This document shows, one piece after another, positions 27,670 to 36,437 of a stretch of DNA of 64,000 bases. The position numbers were made by a program, and so were the translations under genes. This stretch comes from an uncultured Caryophanales bacterium. Lineage in GTDB: Bacteria; Bacillota_I; Bacilli_A; RFN20; CAG-826. The DNA is taken from assembly GCA_946624155.1 (NCBI GenBank), contig CAMORU010000002.1, positions 104,456 through 168,455 on the forward strand, written 5' to 3'. The notes beneath the pieces are model-generated. The model was given only the letters and a program-made list of their open reading frames with translations, did not search any database and was not told the DNA's origin. Each line of letters opens with the position of its first letter. The stretch's first letter is position 1.

Positions 27670-30150
27670 ATGGAAAATAAGGGAAGAGTAGTTATTCATT
27701 ATAATCGTAAAAAGGCCGACTATAAAGGTTGGTCTCTTTGGTTATGGGAATTCCCTCAAAGAATTGGAAAACAATATGAATTTAATGGTGAAGATTCTTT
27801 TGGGGCAATATGTGCTCTTCCGTTATCAAATTGGTCAAAACTTGTTAAGTACAATAACCTTGGTTTAATTGTTAAAGACTCCAAATCTTGGAAAAAAGAT
27901 GGCACTGATAAAATCGTTAAATTCTACAAAATTGATGAAGATAAAAATGGTGATTATCATGTCTATTTAAAACAAGGTGATGACGAGCTTTATGCTAGTG
28001 AAAAATTTGAAAGAATTTCGACCTTCATTTTTGCTAAATTTTTAGACTACAAAACAGTCGGAATTAAGGCTTACGATTCCTTCTCAGAATTAACTATTTT
28101 TGAAGATGGAAAATCTATCATAAAAATGAGGTTAAATAAGCCAGTAAAAGAGATGGAAATTCCACTTAAAAAAGAGGCTAATTTAGACCACGATTATAAG
28201 GTTGAAATCAAACTTACAAAAAACGAGAAAAAAGTTCATAGAAGAGTTAGATTTACTGAACTTTATAAGACTGAAAAATTCCAAAAAGATTATGCTTGTG
28301 ATGAAGAATTAGGGGCAATTTGCAATAAGAAAGAAACCGTTTTTAAAGTATGGTCTCCCGTCTCTAGAAAGATCGTTTTAAGGCTATATAAAAACGGTAC
28401 TCCAACCGAAATTGATTCTAAAAATGGAAGCGATGAAATCTATCTTGAGAAGGAGATGGAAAAATCAAAAAATGGCGTATTTTCCGTAAAAATACCCGGG
28501 AATTTCCACAAATTTTACTATTCTTACGTTGTTAGCAATGACGTATATAAAGAGAGAGAAATTGTCGATATTTACGCAAAAAGTGCTGGTGTAAATGGAA
28601 TGCGTGGAATGGTGGTAGATTTTTCTCAAATTAAGAGTGAAGACTTATCAGATATTCACATCCATCCATATTCACCAAGACAGCTTACAGTTTATGAAAC
28701 TCACATCGCTGATTTAACCTCCTCAAAAACTTGGTCAGATAATCCAAAAAATAAGAAGTTTGCGAAGACATTTTTAGGTGCTGCTCTTGAGGGCACAACT
28801 TATAGTGAAAATAACCGCACAGTTAAGACCGGTTTTGACCACGTAAAAGAGCTAGGCGTAAACGCTGTTCAACTACTCCCAATTTTTGATCAAACAAATG
28901 ATGAAGTTCACCCAAGTTTTAACTGGGGATATAACCCACTAAATTACAATTGTTTAGAAGGTTCATATTCAACTAATCCATACGATGGAGAAGTACGTAT
29001 AAAAGAGTTCAAATATTTGGTGAAAAAATATCATGATGTAGGAATTAATATCATCATGGATGTTGTTTATAACCATGTCTATGCTGCAATTGGCTCTAAC
29101 TTTGATGTATTAATGCCAGGATATTACTTTAGATATACAAGTGAAGGCAAACTTTCAAATGCTTCAGGATGTGGAAACGAAACTGCATCTGATATGCCTA
29201 TGTTTAGAAAATTCATGATTGATTCTGTTTTATTCTGGGCTAAAGAATATAAACTTGGTGGATTTCGCTTCGATTTAATGGCAATTCATGACATCGAAAC
29301 AATGAATTTACTTTGTAAAGCACTTCATGAATACGATAAAAACATTGTTATTTATGGTGAACCTTGGTGCGCAGACTCATCTATGCTTCCGTACGAAGAA
29401 ACATGTCAAAAAGGGAATGCTAATGAATTTGAAGGTTATGGTTTTTTTAGTGACTCAATGAGAGATTCATTAATTAGAACCACAACTGACTTAAATAATG
29501 CTGGTTGGTGCTTATCTAATAATGAAGGTGATCAAGAAAGAGTTATTCAAGGTATTAAAGGCACATCTTATGATGTTAAAGATCCAAATAAGATATTAAA
29601 TTATGCATCTTGCCACGATAATCGTACTTTGTACGATAGAATCACATTTAATGGGATTAAAAATATAAATGAAGTGAAACACGCTGCAATGCTTGCGAAC
29701 GCCATTGTTTTAACAAGTAATGGCATTTCATTTATTCTTGCTGGCGAGGAATTTTTAAGAAATAAAAAAGGATGCGAAAACTCTTATAATGCTCCTTATG
29801 AAGTTAATGAACTTGATTATTCTTTAAAAATTGAACATTTTGATATGTTTAAAAACTACCAAAAGCTCATTAAATTTAAACAAAACGTCTCATCTTTATC
29901 TCTAGATAGGGGCGATAATGAAGCTTTAATGGTAGAGAACTTCATGAATAATGTTATCTACTATGAACTATATAGCGAAAAAGAAGATAGGAAATACTTA
30001 GTATTCCACGTTAATGGTAGTAAGAGCGGTAGACCTGTTAGACTTGATTTAGAAGGATATAGCTTATATTTAGACACTATTAATCCATATAAAGAATTAT
30101 CTAAAAATACGATACTAGTGCCTTATGAAACAATAATTGTCTACAAATAA
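27670..30150 (+). CDS. pulA: Cytoplasmic type I pullulanase / debranching enzyme (GH13)
   Basis: 826 residues without a signal peptide. N-terminal PUD/CBM41-like domain (VVIHYNRKKADYKGWSLWLW), a CBM48-like domain near residue 220 (ETVFKVWSPVSRKIVLRLYK), then GH13 with the pullulanase motif NWGYNPLNYN and catalytic FRFDLMAIHD (Asp535), YGEPWCAD (Glu564) and SCHDNRT (Asp650). It removes alpha-1,6 branches from limit dextrins left by GlgP in the cell, replacing GlgX. It begins two bases after the malQ stop with no ribosome site, a repeat of the glgP-malQ junction. It is a paralogue of the exported pullulanase at 12024. Confidence 0.93.
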   Translation: MENKGRVVIHYNRKKADYKGWSLWLWEFPQRIGKQYEFNGEDSFGAICALPLSNWSKLVKYNNLGLIVKDSKSWKKDGTDKIVKFYKIDEDKNGDYHVYLKQGDDELYASEKFERISTFIFAKFLDYKTVGIKAYDSFSELTIFEDGKSIIKMRLNKPVKEMEIPLKKEANLDHDYKVEIKLTKNEKKVHRRVRFTELYKTEKFQKDYACDEELGAICNKKETVFKVWSPVSRKIVLRLYKNGTPTEIDSKNGSDEIYLEKEMEKSKNGVFSVKIPGNFHKFYYSYVVSNDVYKEREIVDIYAKSAGVNGMRGMVVDFSQIKSEDLSDIHIHPYSPRQLTVYETHIADLTSSKTWSDNPKNKKFAKTFLGAALEGTTYSENNRTVKTGFDHVKELGVNAVQLLPIFDQTNDEVHPSFNWGYNPLNYNCLEGSYSTNPYDGEVRIKEFKYLVKKYHDVGINIIMDVVYNHVYAAIGSNFDVLMPGYYFRYTSEGKLSNASGCGNETASDMPMFRKFMIDSVLFWAKEYKLGGFRFDLMAIHDIETMNLLCKALHEYDKNIVIYGEPWCADSSMLPYEETCQKGNANEFEGYGFFSDSMRDSLIRTTTDLNNAGWCLSNNEGDQERVIQGIKGTSYDVKDPNKILNYASCHDNRTLYDRITFNGIKNINEVKHAAMLANAIVLTSNGISFILAGEEFLRNKKGCENSYNAPYEVNELDYSLKIEHFDMFKNYQKLIKFKQNVSSLSLDRGDNEALMVENFMNNVIYYELYSEKEDRKYLVFHVNGSKSGRPVRLDLEGYSLYLDTINPYKELSKNTILVPYETIIVYK

Positions 30151-30161
30151 CATCAATTTTA

Positions 30162-30189
30162 TTGAAATTTAATCAAACTAATATACAAT
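30162..30189 (+). promoter_or_regulatory. Promoter of tRNA-Arg
   Basis: TTGAAA (30162-30167), 16-base spacer, TACAAT (30184-30189), 10 bases before the mature tRNA 5' end at 30200. Confidence 0.65.
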
Positions 30190-30199
30190 ATATTTCGCT

Positions 30200-30276
<77 letters not shown>

Positions 30277-30291
30277 TTTCTAAAAATAAAT

Positions 30292-30322
30292 CCTTCAATA
30301 CTCAGTTGTTGAAGGTTTTTTT
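30292..30322 (+). terminator. Rho-independent terminator after tRNA-Arg
   Basis: CCTTCAA (30292-30298) pairs with TTGAAGG (30309-30315), followed by seven T. Confidence 0.85.
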
Positions 30323-30337
30323 AATATTTATTAACAC

Positions 30338-30366
30338 TTGATTATTCATATACTTGCAATTATTAT
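30338..30366 (+). promoter_or_regulatory. Promoter of the adhesin-like gene
   Basis: TTGATT (30338-30343), 17-base spacer, TATTAT (30361-30366); transcription would give a leader of about 60 bases before the AGAAGGAG ribosome site of the gene at 30432. Confidence 0.5.
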
Positions 30367-30431
30367 ATTTTTATACGTAGTTTATTTGTAATAACAAATA
30401 TAAATTCATAATTTAGAAGGAGACATAGATT

Positions 30432-33400
30432 ATGAAAAAATCAATTATTAAATATATTTCACTTGGTATTTCTTGCCTAATGGGTGTTGGTGCACTTATT
30501 GGTTTTGCCAATATTAAAAGCGAAGAACCTATGTCCGTGCACGCCGTGGAGCATACTCATGAGGGTTGGACAGCTTGGTCTGATTCTACTTCTTTACCTT
30601 CTTCAGCAGGTAGTTATTATTTGACTACTGATGTAACACTAACAAATAAAACTTGGAAAGTTCCTGGGGTTGTTAATCTATGTCTTAATGATCATATAAT
30701 CACTATAACTGGTCCCGAATGGAGTCGCTGTATTAATTTGGCTTATTCTACAAATCCAATGACATTAAATCTTTATGATGAACCTCACACTACGCGTTAT
30801 TGGATAAATGACTCAACATCTGATTATCGCCTTCATGGAAAGATTGTGTCACAAAGCGAATATAACTCATATACTGGGTATAAAGGCACTTTTGTAGGCG
30901 GCGCTATCACATCGAACATTATAGACACCAGTCAAAGGACATTGAAAGTAGAATCTTCGAATATTTTTAATATGTACGGGGGCAATATAGTAGGTTCGTA
31001 TGGTCATGCAATTGAAGCCGTAAGCACTTCAAACATAACTATTAATGGTGGAAAAATAACTGGAAGCTCTATCGCTATTTATTCTGATACTAGTGGAAAT
31101 GTCACAATAAATGGTGGTGAGATTTCCGGCAATCATAACGGAATTCGTTCAACCAATCCTGCTGGCCCAATTAATTTAAATGGTGGAAAAATAAGCGATA
31201 CGAATAGTGTTCCTTATTCTAGCGAAGCTGTTCAAGGCTGCATTATAAATTATAATGGCACCGAATTATTAAACAACAAATGTGACTTTAATGTTGGTAT
31301 TAATTCTAATACTGGCTATCTCAAATTGGAGAAGCCGCTGCCAGAAAACAGTACTTACAAGATTATATGTAGGGAAGATGGGGTATTTACAGAGAATTGG
31401 TCGACTTATATGGGCGAGGCAGATCCTACAGACTATTTTGTGTGTTACTACGAAAATAAAGCTGTCGAGAGAGATGGTGATGAGGCCGCTTATAGAACAA
31501 CATACACAATAACTTATGATGGCAATGGTGCTACTAGTGGAACTGTACCTGATCCAGAAGCTTATATATCTGGAAAAACTGCAACAATTGCTGGCAACAC
31601 AGGTAATCTAGAAAAAACTGATTTATTTTTTGCTGGTTGGAACACTAAGGCAGATGGAACTGGCGATTCTTATAATGCTGGCAGTTCTATGACTGTTACC
31701 GCAAATGCCACTTTATTTGCTAAGTGGCGAGGTGCACCTTATACAATTACATTCAATAATAATGGTGGTGAAGGCCCTGAAAGTGTTATCGCCTATTATG
31801 ACGATGATATGCCAGAAATAACTTTGCCAACCAAAACTCACTACACTTTTACAGGTTATTGGGATAGCGAAGATGAATCCGGCACCAAATATTATAATGC
31901 CGATGGTTCTAGTGCACATGTTTGGGATAAAGAGGCCGACACTATTCTTTACGCTCATTATGAAGCGAATATGTCCGTGCTTGACGTAGGCACAACTGAA
32001 TATACTTGGGACGGCGATTCCCATTCTTATGAATACATCAAATTTAAAGATGATGCGACAGAAGAAGAAATCACAGATTATACAATCAAGTTTAGTACTG
32101 ACGAAGGTACTACTTATACATTGGATACAAAACCAGAGTTTTCTGCACCTGGCGTATATAAAATTTATTACGAAGTAAATAAAACTGGATACGCTAATTT
32201 ATATGGCGAAGTTACAGTTACAATTAACAAAGCTGATGCATCAATGACTCCTCCAGACGCTAGAGAAGAGCTTGTTTATGATGGCAATCCAAAATATTTA
32301 ACGACCAAAGGCTATACCGATGATGGAACAATAATGTACAACATCGATGGCGGAGAATGGCAAAGCGAAAGACCTGAAGTCACTAATGCAGGAACTTATA
32401 CAGTTGGATACAAAGTTATTGGAGATATAAACCATAATGATACCGAACCTCAATATGTGTCAGTAACTATCGCTAAAGCGGATTATGAGACTTCTGTTTC
32501 TCTTTCTAGTTGGAGTTATGGCGAAACTCCTAATTCACCAAGTGTAAGTAATAACCCAGAAAATGGTACTGTTACTTATGAATATAAAGAAAAATCTGCA
32601 GCAGAAGAGACATATTCAACAACTGTTCCAACTAATGCTGGAGAATATACAGTTAGAGCAACAATTGCAGCAACTACAAATTATAATCAAGAAGTTGCTA
32701 CTACCGATTTTACTATTTCTAAAGTTGCTCCAACTCAAGTAGATCCAACCGCAAAAACTGATTTAGTTTATACAGGCTCTGCTCAAGATTTAATTAATGC
32801 TGGTTCTTCAACAGACGGCACTATGAAATATAAATTAGGTGATAATAGTGTCTATAGCGAAGACATTCCTTCTGCTATTAACGTTGGAGATTACACTATT
32901 TACTATAAAGTCTTCGGTGATTCAAACCATGAAGATTCAGCTGAACAATCACTCGTTGTTAATATTGCTAAAACTCAAGCTGCTCTAACTGCTCCAACAG
33001 GAAAGTCAGGACTTAATTATACTGGTGAAGACCAAGTTTTAATTAACGCTGGCTCTTCTACAATTGGTGAAGTCTTATATAAAGTTAATGATGGAGAATA
33101 TTCTACTTCATTACCTGTAGGTAAGAATGTTGGGAATTATACTGTTTATTATAAAGTAGAAAGCACTGATAACTATGATGGTGTTGCAGAAGCTAGTATT
33201 ACTGTTAGCATCGCTGAAAATAATAAAGATGCATTAGTAAACGCTATTAATAATGCAGATTCATATTTAGATAGTATTACTGAAAAATATCCTGATATAG
33301 CTTCTACTTTAAAAACTGTTAGAGATGAAGCATATAATGACTTCTACTTAGAAAAAGATGTTACCGAATTACAAATTAATGAGGAAATCGCTAAATTAGA

Positions 33401-34187
33401 AGAAGCTTTAAAAAATGCAAAAGTTGATATTGTTGAAACATTAATTAATAGCATTGGTACAGTTACATTCCCTGATAGCAAGGAAAAAATTAAAGAAGCT
33501 AGAGATGCATATGATGCTTTAGATGATGAACTTAAACCATTAGTAGAGAATTATGCTACCCTAACTACTGCTGAGACTACATACGAGACTTTAGCAAGTA
33601 AGCGAAATGATGAAGCAAGTGGTGTTTCTATTGAAACTAATGATGGTACTGCAATGGATGAAAATATCAACTTAATAGTTGAAATTAGGACATCAGTTAA
33701 AGCTCAAGAAGGAAGCACCGAATATAATAATATTCAAAGCAAATTGGCAGCTGATGAATTTATTAGTAATGTCTATGACATTAAATTAGTTAAAAATGAA
33801 GGTGGTGTTGAAACTGTAATTCAACCTTCAGAAATAAAAGAAGGTATGAAAATTATTGTTCATATTAAACTTCCTACTGGACTTGATGTAAGTGGGTTAA
33901 AACTCCTTCATATTCACGGAGAAAATGATATTAACTTTGTTGAAGATTTCGAAATTAAAAATGGTGAAATCGTATTTGAAGCAGATCGTTTCTCCGAAAT
34001 TGCTCTTGTTAAGAAAAGCGGTGCTCCAGCGCCTCAACCAGACCCATCAAATTCCGATAATAAGATATCTGGTTGGTTAATTTTCGCTATGATTATTGGC
34101 GGATTCTTAGCTTTAGTTTTATTATTCTTCTTATTCTTTGCTGGAGTAATTAGACGAAAAGAGGATGAAGAAGAAAGATATTACTAA
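30432..34187 (+). CDS. Modular membrane-anchored adhesin-like surface protein
   Basis: 1251 residues. Signal peptide about 5-35. Residues about 170-265 are Gly/Asn-rich right-handed beta-helix-like repeats (ITINGGKITGSS, VTINGGEISGNH, INLNGGKISD). Two InlB B-type repeats follow (about 356-435 and 436-512, each with GxxxFAGW/FTGYW), then several MBG-like modules of about 75 residues (DLVYTGSAQDLINAGSSTDG and similar), a FIVAR-like helical part (about 929-1060), a further beta domain and one C-terminal membrane helix (about 1213-1237) with the tail RRKEDEEERYY. No LPXTG. It probably binds host or environmental surfaces or glycans. Function is inferred from domain content; ligand unknown. Confidence 0.75.
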   Translation: MKKSIIKYISLGISCLMGVGALIGFANIKSEEPMSVHAVEHTHEGWTAWSDSTSLPSSAGSYYLTTDVTLTNKTWKVPGVVNLCLNDHIITITGPEWSRCINLAYSTNPMTLNLYDEPHTTRYWINDSTSDYRLHGKIVSQSEYNSYTGYKGTFVGGAITSNIIDTSQRTLKVESSNIFNMYGGNIVGSYGHAIEAVSTSNITINGGKITGSSIAIYSDTSGNVTINGGEISGNHNGIRSTNPAGPINLNGGKISDTNSVPYSSEAVQGCIINYNGTELLNNKCDFNVGINSNTGYLKLEKPLPENSTYKIICREDGVFTENWSTYMGEADPTDYFVCYYENKAVERDGDEAAYRTTYTITYDGNGATSGTVPDPEAYISGKTATIAGNTGNLEKTDLFFAGWNTKADGTGDSYNAGSSMTVTANATLFAKWRGAPYTITFNNNGGEGPESVIAYYDDDMPEITLPTKTHYTFTGYWDSEDESGTKYYNADGSSAHVWDKEADTILYAHYEANMSVLDVGTTEYTWDGDSHSYEYIKFKDDATEEEITDYTIKFSTDEGTTYTLDTKPEFSAPGVYKIYYEVNKTGYANLYGEVTVTINKADASMTPPDAREELVYDGNPKYLTTKGYTDDGTIMYNIDGGEWQSERPEVTNAGTYTVGYKVIGDINHNDTEPQYVSVTIAKADYETSVSLSSWSYGETPNSPSVSNNPENGTVTYEYKEKSAAEETYSTTVPTNAGEYTVRATIAATTNYNQEVATTDFTISKVAPTQVDPTAKTDLVYTGSAQDLINAGSSTDGTMKYKLGDNSVYSEDIPSAINVGDYTIYYKVFGDSNHEDSAEQSLVVNIAKTQAALTAPTGKSGLNYTGEDQVLINAGSSTIGEVLYKVNDGEYSTSLPVGKNVGNYTVYYKVESTDNYDGVAEASITVSIAENNKDALVNAINNADSYLDSITEKYPDIASTLKTVRDEAYNDFYLEKDVTELQINEEIAKLEEALKNAKVDIVETLINSIGTVTFPDSKEKIKEARDAYDALDDELKPLVENYATLTTAETTYETLASKRNDEASGVSIETNDGTAMDENINLIVEIRTSVKAQEGSTEYNNIQSKLAADEFISNVYDIKLVKNEGGVETVIQPSEIKEGMKIIVHIKLPTGLDVSGLKLLHIHGENDINFVEDFEIKNGEIVFEADRFSEIALVKKSGAPAPQPDPSNSDNKISGWLIFAMIIGGFLALVLLFFLFFAGVIRRKEDEEERYY

Positions 34188-34284
34188 TTCGGTTATTAAA
34201 AACATTTTCCTAAGTGTTTTTTCACCCTCACTTCTTGTTGTACTTAAGAAAGAAAGCATAACTAATAAATAGATTATGTTATAT

Positions 34285-34313
34285 AAGGCACATAATTGTG
34301 CCTTTTCTTTTTG
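34285..34313 (+). terminator. Rho-independent terminator
   Basis: AAGGCACA (34285-34292), loop TAAT, TGTGCCTT (34297-34304), then TTCTTTTT. It ends the adhesin transcript. Confidence 0.85.
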
Positions 34314-34350
34314 TTATTTATATTTTTGTTTTATAAATAAAATGGGAAAC

Positions 34351-34356
34351 TATAAT
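34351..34356 (+). promoter_or_regulatory. -10 box of an apparently leaderless permease gene
   Basis: TATAAT ends eight bases before the GTG start at 34364; a weak TTGTTT lies 19 bases upstream of it. No Shine-Dalgarno site exists between. Confidence 0.5.
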
Positions 34357-34363
34357 ATCTAAC

Positions 34364-35662
34364 GTGTTGTTAACTATAGTTATTTCAATTCTTACATGTT
34401 TAGGAGTCGTCTTGACTTCTATTTTTGTTCCTTCAATAAAATTAGGAAAATTAAAACTTAATTTTTATTGGGCTTTTTCACTTCTTGGAGCGATTATAGT
34501 TTTAATTTTTGCTTTAAATATAAAACAATGGTGGAACGCACTTACTAAAAGTGATGGAATAAATCCAATTCAGATTTTAATTCTTTTTATATCAATGTCG
34601 TTAATCTCTATTTTCTTAGATGAGCTAGGCTTTTTCGCTCATCTTGCTAATTGGACACTTAAAAGAATTAAATCATCTCAAACAATATTATTTATTGTCT
34701 TATATATCTTTGTTTCCTTATTAACGATGTTTACCTCAAACGACATCATTATTTTAACGTTAACTCCGTTTATACTCTTCTTTTGTAAACACGCTAAAAT
34801 ATCGCCAATTCCTTACTTAGTTAGTGAGTTTATTGCCGCTAATACTTGGAGCATGATTTTTATTATTGGAAATCCTACAAATATCTATTTAGCATCATCT
34901 TTTAACATTACTTTTATTGATTATTTTAAGGTCATGTTAGTGCCTACTTTACTAACTGGATTGGTGGAATTTTTGATCCTATTTTTACTTTTCCATCACA
35001 AGCTAAAAGACCCGCTTCAACCAAGTGAAGTTGAATTAAAAAAAGAGAATATTCCACTTACCGTAATTGGTCTCACAGTTTTAGGAATTTGCACGATTTT
35101 CCTGGTAATTTCCGGTTATTTTTCAATCCCAATGTATTTAATTAGTGCGATTTCTTTAGGAATTTTAGTTGTTTTAGCTCTTATTTATTTCGCAATTGAA
35201 AAGAAGAAACCAAAGGAACTTTTAGCGACTTTGAAAAGAGGTCCATACGAGATAATTCCGTTTGTGATCGGAATGTTTACATTGGTACTCGTACTTGAGC
35301 AAAATGGAGTCACTAAATCAATTGCTGAATTTTTAGGAAGTGGTGGATCAACTTTTGTTTATGGTTATTCTTCTGCCTTATTCGCTAATTTAATGAACAA
35401 TATTCCAATGTCTGTTTTATATTCTTCAATTTGTCAGTTTGTGCCTGCATCAAATAGATTAGGTGCAATTTATTCTTCAATTATTGGCTCAAATTTAGGG
35501 GCGTTTATTTCGCCTTTAGGAGCTTTAGCAGGAATTATGTGGCTTTCAATTTTAAAGAAACATGAGATCAAATTTTCGTATTTAGATTTTCTAAAATATG
35601 GATTAATTGTAGGAATTCCATCTTTAGCTATTGCATTATCTTCACTTCTCATATTCATTTAA
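34364..35662 (+). CDS. ArsB/CitM-like ion transporter superfamily permease
   Basis: 432 residues with 10-12 predicted membrane helices. The first half has the ArsB/NhaD-type signature TSNDIIILTLTPFILFF and IIGNPTNIYLASSF; the second half repeats it as NLMNNIPMSVL and SNLGAFISPLGALAG. Such proteins move anions or di/tricarboxylates or arsenite; there is no ars gene nearby, so the substrate cannot be named. The GTG start is chosen because it opens directly on the first helix. It is preceded by a -10 box rather than a ribosome site. Confidence 0.75.
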   Translation: MLLTIVISILTCLGVVLTSIFVPSIKLGKLKLNFYWAFSLLGAIIVLIFALNIKQWWNALTKSDGINPIQILILFISMSLISIFLDELGFFAHLANWTLKRIKSSQTILFIVLYIFVSLLTMFTSNDIIILTLTPFILFFCKHAKISPIPYLVSEFIAANTWSMIFIIGNPTNIYLASSFNITFIDYFKVMLVPTLLTGLVEFLILFLLFHHKLKDPLQPSEVELKKENIPLTVIGLTVLGICTIFLVISGYFSIPMYLISAISLGILVVLALIYFAIEKKKPKELLATLKRGPYEIIPFVIGMFTLVLVLEQNGVTKSIAEFLGSGGSTFVYGYSSALFANLMNNIPMSVLYSSICQFVPASNRLGAIYSSIIGSNLGAFISPLGALAGIMWLSILKKHEIKFSYLDFLKYGLIVGIPSLAIALSSLLIFI

Positions 35663-35727
35663 CGTTTTATAAATTGACAAAAAGCCGTAAAATGTTTAAC
35701 TAATTGAACGTAAAGAGAAAAATTTAA

Positions 35728-35958
35728 ATGTTTTTTAGAAGAAAGAAAAAGTTAGAAAATCATATTGCAATCAACTCAAAATTTAAGCTAAATGACTACG
35801 TTGATTTCTTTCACAAAGATGACATTTATTTTGGGCATATTTCTAAGATTTATCTTGATGATAAGGGCGACGTAATTTACGATATTGATATTGCAGGACA
35901 ATGTCCAGCAACATTAGTTGGAATTAAAGAAGAAAAAGTGGTAAGAATCCATGGATGA
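35728..35958 (+). CDS. Small soluble protein of unknown function
   Basis: 76 residues, basic N-terminus (FFRRKKK) then a short beta-rich sequence (KLNDYVDFFHKDDIYFGHISKIYLD) that might form a small SH3-like barrel. AAAGAGA lies upstream. Its TGA stop overlaps the start of the next gene by eight bases, so the two are translationally coupled. Codon use looks like the neighbours. No family recognised. Confidence 0.6.
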   Translation: MFFRRKKKLENHIAINSKFKLNDYVDFFHKDDIYFGHISKIYLDDKGDVIYDIDIAGQCPATLVGIKEEKVVRIHG

Positions 35959-36349
35959 AAAAGAGAAAAAAATAATTAATTGGAAGCCATATATAATTAT
36001 GTCAATAATTAATATAATTATTGGTGGTTTTATAATTGTTTTATTATTTGTTATTATTCGTAAGCCACTTTTAGATGGTTTTTTATTTGCATTTATGGGT
36101 CTTGCATTGCTCGCTACAATAATGTGGTTAGGACGTGAAGGAGTCTTCGATATTTTTGCGTACGGATTTCGACAATTTGGGAGCATTCATTTTACAAAAA
36201 ATCCAACTCAATTTAATGATTTTCCGGGTTATAAACAAGAAAAGATGACTGTGCGTAAGAAAAGGGCAAAACTTTTCGTTGTAACCTATATTGCAAGTGC
36301 GATTTTTCTAATTGCAACTCTTATTTTATATTTTGTTACTAAGGCCTAG
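35951..36349 (+). CDS. DUF3899-like membrane protein
   Basis: 132 residues with three predicted membrane helices (about 12-35, 43-60, 105-128). The middle GREGVFDIFAYGFRQFG followed by a basic segment (KQEKMTVRKKRAK) resembles DUF3899 proteins of Firmicutes; no function is known for the family. Starts within the previous gene. Confidence 0.65.
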   Translation: MDEKEKKIINWKPYIIMSIINIIIGGFIIVLLFVIIRKPLLDGFLFAFMGLALLATIMWLGREGVFDIFAYGFRQFGSIHFTKNPTQFNDFPGYKQEKMTVRKKRAKLFVVTYIASAIFLIATLILYFVTKA

Positions 36350-36377
36350 CCTTTGTAATTATATTTTTGATTTTTTA

Positions 36378-36405
36378 TTGACAGACACACACATATATGT
36401 ATAAT
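36378..36405 (+). promoter_or_regulatory. Strong SigA-type promoter of the protease operon
   Basis: Consensus TTGACA (36378-36383), 16-base spacer, consensus TATAAT (36400-36405). The best vegetative promoter in the window; it would drive the four genes 36438-46633. Confidence 0.85.
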
Positions 36406-36437
36406 ATACGTAATTTTTTATACGAAAGGAGAAGAGT

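Noticed and set aside
34364..35662. Arsenite efflux pump arsB
   Set aside because: The fold is of the ArsB/NhaD superfamily, but no arsR, arsC or arsA lies nearby and the family also covers citrate and sodium transporters, so the specific name is not supported.
35914..36186. Minus-strand open frame over the DUF3899-like gene
   Set aside because: Antisense shadow of a membrane protein gene; Ile/Asn-rich with no motif.
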